Source of the DNA: an uncultured Clostridium sp.
Lineage (GTDB): Bacteria; Bacillota; Clostridia; Lachnospirales; Lachnospiraceae
Assembly: GCA_900555045.1 (NCBI GenBank)
Contig: USJW01000013.1
Coordinates: forward strand, 1 to 59,532
Direction of reading: 5' to 3'
Length of the DNA: 59,532 bases
Shown here: positions 53,249-59,532 of the stretch, piece by piece
Layout of the letters: each line of letters begins with the position of its first letter
Position numbering within the stretch: position 1 is the first letter of the stretch
The notes under the pieces: model-generated
Told to the model about the DNA's origin: nothing
The model's input: the letters and a program-made list of their open reading frames with translations, nothing else
The model's database searches: none
Translations under genes and position numbers: made by a program

Positions 53249-54658
53249 ATGTCAGAGAGACGGGTCAGGCAGAGAATCGGGCGGCTGTGGTGGGCGCTCT
53301 TTGTCCCGGCTGCCGCAAATATGCCCCTCATCATCTGGCGCGCGTGCGCCCTGGCCTTTGGGGACGCGGTTCCCCTCTGGGCATGGCTCGCCGGGGGCAT
53401 GGTCCTGGCCCTGACCTGGGCCTGGCTTTTGTACCTGCACATCCACCCGTTCCCGCGGGAGGAGTTCGCCACCAGGCGGCTGGCGGTGATGGAGGGCGGG
53501 AGACATCTGTGCCGCCTGGGGCTCTTTGGCATGGCCGTGCAGTGCTTGGTCGCAATTTTTATCTACCCGGCTTTGCCCGGGGACTCCCCCGCGCCCGGAG
53601 GAGCCGGGTGGGGGAGAATCGGGGTTCTGACGCTCTGCCTCCTCTACGCGCTTGGCGTGCTCTTTCTGCTGCTGTGGAATGGCATCCTGCGGATGTTCTT
53701 CACCTCCAAGCACCTGCGGGCCCTGACGAGGCTTCTCATGTTCCTTGCCATGTGGATTCCGGGGGTCAACCTGGTAGTCCTGTGCTACGCCATGCGAAAG
53801 GTCCACGGGGAGTACGACTTTGAGTGCTACAAGGAGGCGGTGCGCTTTGTGCGCCGGGAGTCGGACCTGTGTAAGACAAGGTATCCGCTGGTGCTGGTCC
53901 ACGGCGTGGGCTTCCGGGACCTCCGCTATTTCAACTACTGGGGCCGGATTCCAAGGGAGCTGACCCGCTACGGCGCCACCGTGTACTACGGGAACCAGGA
54001 GGCGTTCGCCACCGTGGCGCGAAACGCCGGGGACATCCGCTTTAAAATCCAGCAGGTTCTGGAGGAGACGGGGTGCGGGAAGGTGAACATCATCGCCCAC
54101 TCCAAGGGCGGGCTGGATTCCCGCTACGCCATCAGCCGCCTGGGCATGGCGCCCTATGTGGCCTCCCTGACGACGGTCAGCACGCCGCACAGGGGCTGCC
54201 GGTTCGTGGACTACGCGTGTAGGCTGCCGGACGGCTTCTACCGGGGCGTGGCGCGGATTTTCGACTACTGGTTCGGCCGGTTTGGGGACGCGCACCCGGA
54301 TTTCTACCAGGCCACCAGGCAGTTTTCCACCGGGGCCAGCAGGCAGTTTAACGAGGAGGTCCCGGACATGCCGCAGGTGTACTACCAGAGCTATGCCACC
54401 GCCATGAAGGACTTTCTCAGCGATCCCCTGCTCTCGGTTCCCTACCTGCTCATAAAGCCGTTAGAGGGGGAGAACGACGGCCTTGTGAGCACGGAATCCG
54501 CAAAATGGGGGGACTTTAAGGGGATCGTGCGAAACCGGAGGCATCGGGGGATTTCCCACGGGGATATCATTGATCTGAAACGGGAGGATTACAGGGGTTT
54601 TGATGTGGTTGAGTTCTATGTGAAGCTTGTGGCGGACCTGCGCGAGCGGGGATTCTAG
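53249..54658 (+). CDS. Membrane-anchored alpha/beta-hydrolase, triacylglycerol-lipase-like
   Basis: A 469-residue two-part protein. The N-terminal about 190 residues contain four or so membrane helices. The C-terminal part is a lipase: oxyanion strand VLVHGVG (about 214-220), nucleophile Ser284 in AHSKGGLDSR (family GHSxGG), Asp near 410 in GENDGLV and His near 437 in GISHGD. Soluble bacterial lipases of this class usually have no such membrane domain. Which side the catalytic part faces is not certain. AAGGGGG ribosome site. Confidence 0.85.
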   Translation: MSERRVRQRIGRLWWALFVPAAANMPLIIWRACALAFGDAVPLWAWLAGGMVLALTWAWLLYLHIHPFPREEFATRRLAVMEGGRHLCRLGLFGMAVQCLVAIFIYPALPGDSPAPGGAGWGRIGVLTLCLLYALGVLFLLLWNGILRMFFTSKHLRALTRLLMFLAMWIPGVNLVVLCYAMRKVHGEYDFECYKEAVRFVRRESDLCKTRYPLVLVHGVGFRDLRYFNYWGRIPRELTRYGATVYYGNQEAFATVARNAGDIRFKIQQVLEETGCGKVNIIAHSKGGLDSRYAISRLGMAPYVASLTTVSTPHRGCRFVDYACRLPDGFYRGVARIFDYWFGRFGDAHPDFYQATRQFSTGASRQFNEEVPDMPQVYYQSYATAMKDFLSDPLLSVPYLLIKPLEGENDGLVSTESAKWGDFKGIVRNRRHRGISHGDIIDLKREDYRGFDVVEFYVKLVADLRERGF

Positions 54659-54728
54659 GGCGGTTTTTGCCTGTGGGGGATACACGGCGCAGGCGGCCTG
54701 TGATAAAAAAATTCGCGGGAATTTTACA

Positions 54729-54765
54729 ACATATTGGGAGGCGAAATAGGGGCGTTCCAATATGT
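54729..54765. repeat. Perfect inverted repeat upstream of xerD
   Basis: ACATATTGG (54729-54737) and CCAATATGT (54757-54765), 19 bases apart. Possible protein-binding site; the core CCAATAT also occurs in the palindrome at 59330. Confidence 0.5.
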
Positions 54766-54819
54766 AGTATGTTTTATGTTAATCAGCCCGAAAACGGCAT
54801 TGAAGTGGGAAAAATGTGT

Positions 54820-54848
54820 TTGATTTTATCGAAAAATGTAGATATAAT
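54820..54848 (+). promoter_or_regulatory. Promoter of xerD
   Basis: TTGATT (54820-54825), 17 bases, TATAAT (54843-54848), 61 bases before the start codon. Confidence 0.65.
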
Positions 54849-54909
54849 GATAGTCAGCACACCGGAAAATGCGGTGTTTGTGAATGTTAGGGGTTAGGGG
54901 ATAGAAACT

Positions 54910-55758
54910 ATGACGACCGACATAAAAAGCTTTATCGGATACCTTGAAAATGAAAAAAAGGCATCCAAAAACACGGTCATATCTTACCAGAGAGATCTGA
55001 TACAGCTGGCAGCTTACCTTGCGAAGAGTGGAATCACCGAGGTAGAAAAGGTGACCAAGACCAGCCTGAATTCTTATATACTATATCTGGAAAAAGAAGG
55101 AAAAGCCACCACCACGATCTCGCGGGAGCTGGCTTCTATTAAGGCATTTTTTCACTATGAGTTCCGGGAGGGAAGAATCCACCGGGACCCGGCGGAATTT
55201 GTCAAGGCGCCCAAGGTGGAGAAGAAGGCACCGGTGATTCTGTCGGTCAATGAGGTCAACGCCCTGCTGGCCCAGCCCGGGTCCGGCACGCCCAAGGAGC
55301 TGCGGGACAAGGCGATGCTGGAGCTGCTCTACGCCACCGGCATCCGGGTGTCGGAGCTGATCAACCTGAAGCTGGACGACGTGAACATGCAGGTGGGCTA
55401 CATCACCTGCCGCGACCGCAACAAGGAGCGGATGGTGCCCTTCGGCAAGAACGCCCGCCAGGCGCTGGTCCAGTACATGGGCCAGGCCCGCACGGAGCTG
55501 CAAAAGGGGAAAACCTCGGAGTGGCTGTTCACCAACTGCAACGGCCAGGCCATGAGCCGCCAGGGCTTCTGGAAGCTGATCAAGCACTACGGGGAAAAGG
55601 CCGGGATCAAGACCGATATCACCCCCCACACCCTGCGCCACTCCTTCGCCGCCCACCTGATCCGCAGCGGCGCGGACATCCACGCCGTGCAGGCCATGCT
55701 GGGTCATTCCGACACCGCGACCACGCAGGTGTACACGAACTACACGGCGTCGTGCTGA
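54910..55758 (+). CDS. xerD: Site-specific tyrosine recombinase XerD-like, with shortened C-terminus
   Basis: A 282-residue tyrosine recombinase for chromosome-dimer resolution at dif. The N-terminal SAM-like core-binding domain spans about 1-90. Catalytic residues are Arg in ATGIRVSEL, His and Arg in HTLRHSFAAHL, His in MLGHSD and Tyr in TTQVYTNY. It ends TASC only six residues after the nucleophilic Tyr; the usual XerD tail (about 15 further residues, which docks on the neighbouring protomer) is missing. Position after a spoIIM/nudix neighbourhood supports XerD over a mobile-element integrase. Confidence 0.88.
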   Translation: MTTDIKSFIGYLENEKKASKNTVISYQRDLIQLAAYLAKSGITEVEKVTKTSLNSYILYLEKEGKATTTISRELASIKAFFHYEFREGRIHRDPAEFVKAPKVEKKAPVILSVNEVNALLAQPGSGTPKELRDKAMLELLYATGIRVSELINLKLDDVNMQVGYITCRDRNKERMVPFGKNARQALVQYMGQARTELQKGKTSEWLFTNCNGQAMSRQGFWKLIKHYGEKAGIKTDITPHTLRHSFAAHLIRSGADIHAVQAMLGHSDTATTQVYTNYTASC

Positions 55759-55803
55759 TAATGGGTGCGGGAACGGCGTGCGGGAAAAGCTGCACACTGG
55801 CAC

Positions 55804-55833
55804 TTGACAAACGAGTGGTAGCTCGGATATAAT
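55804..55833 (+). promoter_or_regulatory. Promoter of tRNA-Leu
   Basis: TTGACA (55804-55809), 18 bases, TATAAT (55828-55833), 14 bases before the mature tRNA 5' end. Confidence 0.8.
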
Positions 55834-55847
55834 GAAATTTGTGTGAT

Positions 55848-55927
55848 GCGGCTATGGCGGAATTGGCAGACGCGATGGATTTAGGTTCCATTGGGAGACC
55901 GTGCAGGTTCGAGTCCTGTTAGCCGCA
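55848..55927 (+). tRNA. tRNA-Leu (anticodon UAG)
   Basis: An 80-base class II tRNA: acceptor GCGGCTA/TAGCCGC, anticodon stem ATGGA/TCCAT with loop TTTAGGT (anticodon TAG), a variable arm of about 11 bases, T-arm GCAGG/CCTGT with TTCGAGT, discriminator A. CCA not encoded. Own promoter and terminator. Confidence 0.94.
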
Positions 55928-55931
55928 GGTT

Positions 55932-55961
55932 AAAACCCTTGAATTCTTTTCAAGGGTTTTT
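55932..55961 (+). terminator. Terminator of tRNA-Leu
   Basis: AAAACCCTTGAA and TTCAAGGGTTTT, 5-base loop, ending in a T-run. Confidence 0.92.
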
Positions 55962-56017
55962 GTGTTATACAGCACTGGCAGGGATCATTCTGGCACAACA
56001 GAAGGAGGGGAGCGGCG

Positions 56018-56605
56018 ATGAAGGAGACAATCGACTACTACAACAGCCACGCGAAATCGTACATCGACAGCACCGTGGATGTGGAGTTCTCGGAGACGCA
56101 GGAGCGGTTTCTGGGATATTTAAGCCCTGGGGCGCGCATCCTGGATTTTGGCTGCGGCTCCGGCAGGGATACGAAATATTTCCTGGGCAGAGGCTTTCTG
56201 GTGGACGCGGTGGACGGCTCGGAGGAGTTTGTGAAGCGCGCCGGCGCGTACACCGGGATCAAGGTCCGGCAGCTGTTGTTTCAGGAGCTTGACGAGCAGA
56301 ACCGCTACGACGGGATCTGGGCGTGCTCCTCGATTCTCCACCTGACCCTCGGGGAGCTTGAGGACGTGTTCGGGCGGATGGCGCGCGCCCTGGTTCAAGG
56401 GGGGATACTCTATACGTCGTTTAAGTACGGGACGGCGGAGGGCCTGCGAAACGGGCGGTATTTTACGGACATGACGGAGGAGAAGATGGGGCATCTGCTG
56501 GAAAAAACAGGAGTTTTTGAGACTGTGGAGATGTGGGTGACATCGGACGTGCGGCCGGGGAGAGCGGATGAGAAATGGTTGAACATGATTTTGCGGAAGA
56601 GATAG
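56018..56605 (+). CDS. Class I SAM-dependent methyltransferase
   Basis: A 195-residue enzyme with SAM motif I ILDFGCGSGRDTKYF (about 43-57), motif II acid in DAVDGS and a TehB/Methyltransf-11-like WACSSILHL segment. No DPPY/NPPY motif, so not an amino-DNA methylase. Acceptor unknown. A GAAGGAGGGG site precedes the ATG, and it overlaps the helicase gene by 31 bases. Confidence 0.88.
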   Translation: MKETIDYYNSHAKSYIDSTVDVEFSETQERFLGYLSPGARILDFGCGSGRDTKYFLGRGFLVDAVDGSEEFVKRAGAYTGIKVRQLLFQELDEQNRYDGIWACSSILHLTLGELEDVFGRMARALVQGGILYTSFKYGTAEGLRNGRYFTDMTEEKMGHLLEKTGVFETVEMWVTSDVRPGRADEKWLNMILRKR

Positions 56606-59112
56606 AGGAGCGGGAGGACTGGCAGGGCCGGCGGGAGGCCCAGCCGGAAGCACAGCTGGGGACGCCGTTTGCGGTGAGCCCCTGCGAGGCCATCACGGGG
56701 GGCAGGGACCGGAACAAGTACCTGCTGTACCAGCTGAAGGTCAGCATGCTGCATGCGGAGCAAATTGACATAATCGTGTCCTTCCTGATGGAGTCCGGGG
56801 TGCGGATGCTCCTGGACGATCTGAAGGCGGCGCTTGAGCGGGGCGTGCGAATCCGGATTCTCACGGGGAATTACCTGGGGATCACGCAGCCCGGGGCGCT
56901 GTATCTGATCAAGGACAAGCTGGGGGACCAGGTGGACCTGCGGTTTTACAGCGAGAAGGGGCGCTCCTTCCACCCCAAGTCCTACATATTTCACCGGGGA
57001 GAGCTGGGGGAGATCTACATCGGATCCTCCAACGTGTCGAGGAGCGCGCTGACCTCGGGGATTGAGTGGAACTACCACTTTGACAATCAGCGGGACCGGG
57101 AGAATTTTGATCAGTTCTGCGGGGCATTCGAGGACCTGTTTTACAACCACTCGGTGGTCATCGACGACGCGGTCTTGGAGCAGTATTCCCGAGAGTGGAA
57201 GAAGCCGGCCGTGCAGCGGGATCTGGACCGGTACGACCTCCTAAAACAGGAGCCGGAGGAGAAGGTGGAGCCGCTGTTTCAGCCCAGGGGGGCGCAGATT
57301 GAGGCGCTGTACGCGCTGAAGAACAGCCGGAGGGAGGGCGCCGACCGCGGGCTGATTTTTGCGGCCACCGGGATCGGAAAGACCTACCTGGCGGCCTTTG
57401 ACTCCCAGGACTATGGGCGGGTGCTGTTTGTGGCGCACCGGGATGAAATTCTGCGGCAGGCCGCGGACAGCTTCCGGAATGTGAGGCGGTCCGACGACTA
57501 TGGATTTTTTACCGGGAAGGTGAAGGAGACCGGGAAGTCGGTGGTCTTCGCCTCGGTTTACAGCCTGGGGAAAACGGCGTATCTGAATGAGCGGTATTTT
57601 TCGCGGGATTATTTCGACTACATTGTGATCGACGAGTTCCACCATGCGGTGACGGACCAGTACCGGCGGATCATGGAGTACTTTAAGCCCAAATTCCTGC
57701 TGGGGCTGACGGCCACGCCGGAGCGCATGGACGGGAGAAGCATCTATGAGCTCTGCGACTACAACGTGCCCTACCAGATCAGCTTGAAGGAGGCCATCAA
57801 CAAGGGGATGCTGGTGCCGTTCCACTACTACGGCATCTACGACGAGACGGTGGACTACTCCGGCCTGCACCTGGTGAAGGGACATTACCTGGAGGAGGAG
57901 CTGACGAGGGAGCTGACCGTGAACCGGCGCTATGAGCTGATCTGGCGCCATTACATGAAGTACCGGTCCCGGCGGGCCCTGGGCTTTTGCTGCTCCCGCA
58001 GGCACGCCGAGGAGATGGCGCGGGAATTCTGCCAGCGGGGCATCCCGGCGGCCGCCGTGTACAGCGACGCGGACGGCGAGTACTCCGAGGACCGGGCGCT
58101 GGCCATCAAAAAGCTGCGGGACGGGGACCTGCGGATCATCTTCTCGGTGGACATGTTCAACGAGGGCTTAGATATCACGGAGGTGGATATGGTCATGTTC
58201 CTGCGCCCCACGGAGTCGCCGGTGGTGTTTTTGCAGCAGCTGGGGCGTGGGCTCAGAAAGAGCCGCGGGAAAGAGTACTTAAATGTGCTGGACTTTATCG
58301 GCAACTACGAGAAGGCGGGATCCGCGCCCTTTCTGCTCAGCGGCCGCCCATACTCCAGCGCGGCGGCGATCCGTATGAGTCAGCAGGACTTCGAGTTCCC
58401 GGACGACTGCATGGTGGATTTCGATTTGCGGCTGATCGATCCGTTCGGAGAGATGGCGAAGCGGCGGGCCAAAAAGGACGACCGGGTCCGGGAGGAGTAC
58501 TTTAGGATCAAGGAGCAGCTGGACGGGAAGGTGCCCACGCGCATGGATCTGTTCACCTGGATGGAGGACGAGGTCTTCCAGCTGTGCGCGGGGATGAAGA
58601 ATAGCCCGTTTAAGCATTACCTGCGGTATCTGGATAGCCTCGGGGAGTTGGGCGAGCGGGAGCTTGCGATTTTTCGGGGGATCGGGAACGAGTTCCTGGA
58701 ACTTTTAGAGACCACCCAGATGTCCAAGTCCTATAAGATGCCGGTGCTTCTGGCGTTCTACAACGGCGGCGATATCAAGATGGCCATCGACGAGGAGGAC
58801 ATCTACCGCAGCTACATGGCCTTTTACCGGTCTGCCAATAACTGGAAGGATCTGGAAAAAGATAAGGGGACCAGCGATTTTAAAAGCTGGGACAAAAAGC
58901 GGTGCGTCAGCGAGGCGGTGAAGAACCCGGTCCATTTCCTGCTCCAGTCCGGGAACGGATTTTTTGTGAAGGAAGAGGGCGCGGTGCTGGCGCTGAACCC
59001 GCAGCTGCGCGAGGCGGTTGCACTTCCCGGGTTTGCGGAGCAGATGAGGGATGTGATCGACTTTCGGACGATGGATTATTATAGGAAGAGGTATGAGAGT
59101 GGGGGGAGGTAG
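56575..59112 (+). CDS. Phospholipase-D-like nuclease / SF2 helicase fusion (DUF3427-type)
   Basis: An 845-residue protein. Residues about 40-200 form a PLD-type domain with one HxK motif (SFHPKSYIF, near 131) and the GSSNVS follow-up (near 150), as in BfiI-like nucleases. Residues about 235-600 are an SF2 helicase: Walker A ATGIGKT (near 263), DEFHH, TATPERMD, SVDMFNEGLD, QLGRGLR. The C-terminal about 245 residues match the place of DUF3427. Such fusions are known in bacteria but poorly studied; defence or DNA repair is likely. Translationally coupled to the methyltransferase. Confidence 0.88.
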   Translation: MVEHDFAEEIEEREDWQGRREAQPEAQLGTPFAVSPCEAITGGRDRNKYLLYQLKVSMLHAEQIDIIVSFLMESGVRMLLDDLKAALERGVRIRILTGNYLGITQPGALYLIKDKLGDQVDLRFYSEKGRSFHPKSYIFHRGELGEIYIGSSNVSRSALTSGIEWNYHFDNQRDRENFDQFCGAFEDLFYNHSVVIDDAVLEQYSREWKKPAVQRDLDRYDLLKQEPEEKVEPLFQPRGAQIEALYALKNSRREGADRGLIFAATGIGKTYLAAFDSQDYGRVLFVAHRDEILRQAADSFRNVRRSDDYGFFTGKVKETGKSVVFASVYSLGKTAYLNERYFSRDYFDYIVIDEFHHAVTDQYRRIMEYFKPKFLLGLTATPERMDGRSIYELCDYNVPYQISLKEAINKGMLVPFHYYGIYDETVDYSGLHLVKGHYLEEELTRELTVNRRYELIWRHYMKYRSRRALGFCCSRRHAEEMAREFCQRGIPAAAVYSDADGEYSEDRALAIKKLRDGDLRIIFSVDMFNEGLDITEVDMVMFLRPTESPVVFLQQLGRGLRKSRGKEYLNVLDFIGNYEKAGSAPFLLSGRPYSSAAAIRMSQQDFEFPDDCMVDFDLRLIDPFGEMAKRRAKKDDRVREEYFRIKEQLDGKVPTRMDLFTWMEDEVFQLCAGMKNSPFKHYLRYLDSLGELGERELAIFRGIGNEFLELLETTQMSKSYKMPVLLAFYNGGDIKMAIDEEDIYRSYMAFYRSANNWKDLEKDKGTSDFKSWDKKRCVSEAVKNPVHFLLQSGNGFFVKEEGAVLALNPQLREAVALPGFAEQMRDVIDFRTMDYYRKRYESGGR

Positions 59113-59183
59113 AGAGGGAACGGATTGATTTTGCGGCGAGGGAGGTTGGTTGCGCCGGGAAGAGATGAAGCGGGGGGACGGTC

Positions 59184-59235
59184 AGAAACACAAGATAGAA
59201 ACACGAAATAGAAACATGAAATAGAAACATGAAAT
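59184..59235 (+). repeat. Four tandem 13-base repeats
   Basis: AGAAACAYRARAT repeated four times without spacers (59184, 59197, 59210, 59223); the last two copies are identical. Located between the helicase stop and its terminator. Confidence 0.85.
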
Positions 59236-59245
59236 AAAAACCCAG

Positions 59246-59294
59246 AGCGGCAGGCTTTTGCAGATATTTTATCCGCAAAAGGTCTGCCGCTTTT
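59246..59294 (+). terminator. Terminator of the methyltransferase-helicase unit
   Basis: AGCGGCAGGCTTTTGC and GCAAAAGGTCTGCCGCT pair with one bulge, then TTTT. Confidence 0.85.
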
Positions 59295-59329
59295 ACATTT
59301 CCTTCCTGAAATTTCCGCCCAATCTCCTA

Positions 59330-59351
59330 TATTATCCAATATTGGATAATA
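59330..59351. promoter_or_regulatory. 22-base perfect palindrome (possible operator)
   Basis: TATTATCCAAT followed by its exact complement ATTGGATAATA, with no spacer. About 115 bases before a possible new gene at the window edge. Confidence 0.6.
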
Positions 59352-59466
59352 CAAAACCCTCTCAACCTCAACCATCCACGCCCTCTTCCAAATTTCTACT
59401 CAATATATTGATAACATCCCTCGAAAACCCCTGGAATTTTACCTATACTTTACATTTTACTTACTT

Positions 59467-59532
59467 ATGGCCCGCCGCTACGAACAAGCATTGGCATGGA
59501 TTGCCGAAGCTGCCGGAGATGATCTTTTCCTC
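59467..59532 (+). CDS. Possible 5' end of an unknown gene (runs off the window)
   Basis: Twenty-two codons from an ATG to the window end, MARRYEQALAWIAEAAGD and onward, open throughout. Base composition rises from very AT-rich to GC-rich exactly at the ATG, as expected at a coding start. No clear ribosome site is seen, and a minus-strand reading of the same bases is also open. Not recognised. Confidence 0.3.
   Translation, partial: MARRYEQALAWIAEAAGDDLFL

Noticed and set aside
54667..54897. Small open frame of 76 codons before xerD
   Set aside because: It runs through the inverted repeat and the xerD promoter, has no ribosome site and no coding-like composition.
54910..55758. XerD-like gene as a phage or island integrase
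   Set aside because: Size, motifs and neighbourhood (spoIIM, nudix) fit housekeeping XerD; no excisionase, phage or conjugation genes follow.
56018..59112. Classical restriction-modification system
   Set aside because: The methyltransferase has no DPPY/NPPY or PCQ motif and resembles TehB-type small enzymes; no specificity subunit is present.
59184..59235. Short regular repeats as a CRISPR array
   Set aside because: Units are 13 bases, directly abutting, with no spacers and no cas genes in the window.

Overview
The window reads as chromosomal DNA of anaerobic, spore-forming Clostridia, probably Lachnospiraceae (the Enterocloster / Lachnoclostridium / Hungatella neighbourhood). Pointers are the paralogous dipeptide ABC systems, a SpoIIM-like gene, a giant BadFG-type activase fusion, TTGACA-17-TATAAT promoters, strong GGAGG ribosome sites and moderately GC-rich genes. 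Species cannot be fixed from sequence alone. Bases 1-20 are not biological: they match the 3' end of the Illumina TruSeq read-2 adapter, so this is an untrimmed end of a short-read contig.

The window has two compositional halves that meet at a tRNA-Arg gene (16364-16437). Counting by eye, the left half (1-16440) has 20 GATC sites outside the adapter, about 1.2 per kb. The next 3.8 kb to the right has 35, about 9 per kb, and a gene 28 kb further on (pyk) has 17 in 1.44 kb. Codon habits change too: AGG and ATA are frequent on the left, CGC/CGG and TTA-AAR/TTA-AAC on the right. This is either a mis-joined contig or a real transfer boundary at the tRNA.

Left half: a peptide-salvage locus. A DmpA-type aminopeptidase converges on a degenerate NtrC-like regulator. 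The regulator is divergent from a dipeptide ABC operon (binding protein, dppBCDF) that runs into an M55 D-aminopeptidase, an M42 aminopeptidase and a C26 gamma-glutamyl hydrolase. A small (p)ppGpp synthetase and an acetamidase/formamidase follow, then a RmlD-like reductase, a dicarboxylate/amino-acid symporter and a small unknown protein.

Right half, 16.5-26 kb: a second peptide locus of different layout. An M55 D-aminopeptidase is divergent from dppBCDF, a binding protein and an S66 LD-carboxypeptidase, followed by a BrnQ branched-chain amino-acid carrier. Together these look suited to importing and trimming D-amino-acid-containing (murein-type) peptides. Then come a RecJ-like nuclease, the C-terminal scrap of a lost transporter, and a lipoprotein made only of signal peptide and acidic linker (26-28.6 kb). 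A TRAP transporter operon with a HpaI-type aldolase faces a GntR regulator, with matching palindromic operators on both sides (28.9-34 kb).

34-49 kb is mostly core metabolism: an SdpI-like protein, GlyA, a GntP permease, a 1,421-residue acyl-CoA-dehydratase-activase fusion, CorA, a rhomboid-like protein with a zinc ribbon, pyruvate kinase, LysA, ProC, a Nudix hydrolase and SpoIIM. From 49 to 54.7 kb a cassette (two Gfo/Idh oxidoreductases, AraC regulator, EamA transporter, membrane-anchored lipase) separates spoIIM from xerD. XerD lacks its usual C-terminal tail. tRNA-Leu(UAG) follows, then a methyltransferase overlapping a phospholipase-D/SF2-helicase fusion. The last 420 bp hold tandem repeats, a terminator, a 22-bp palindrome and perhaps the start of one more gene.
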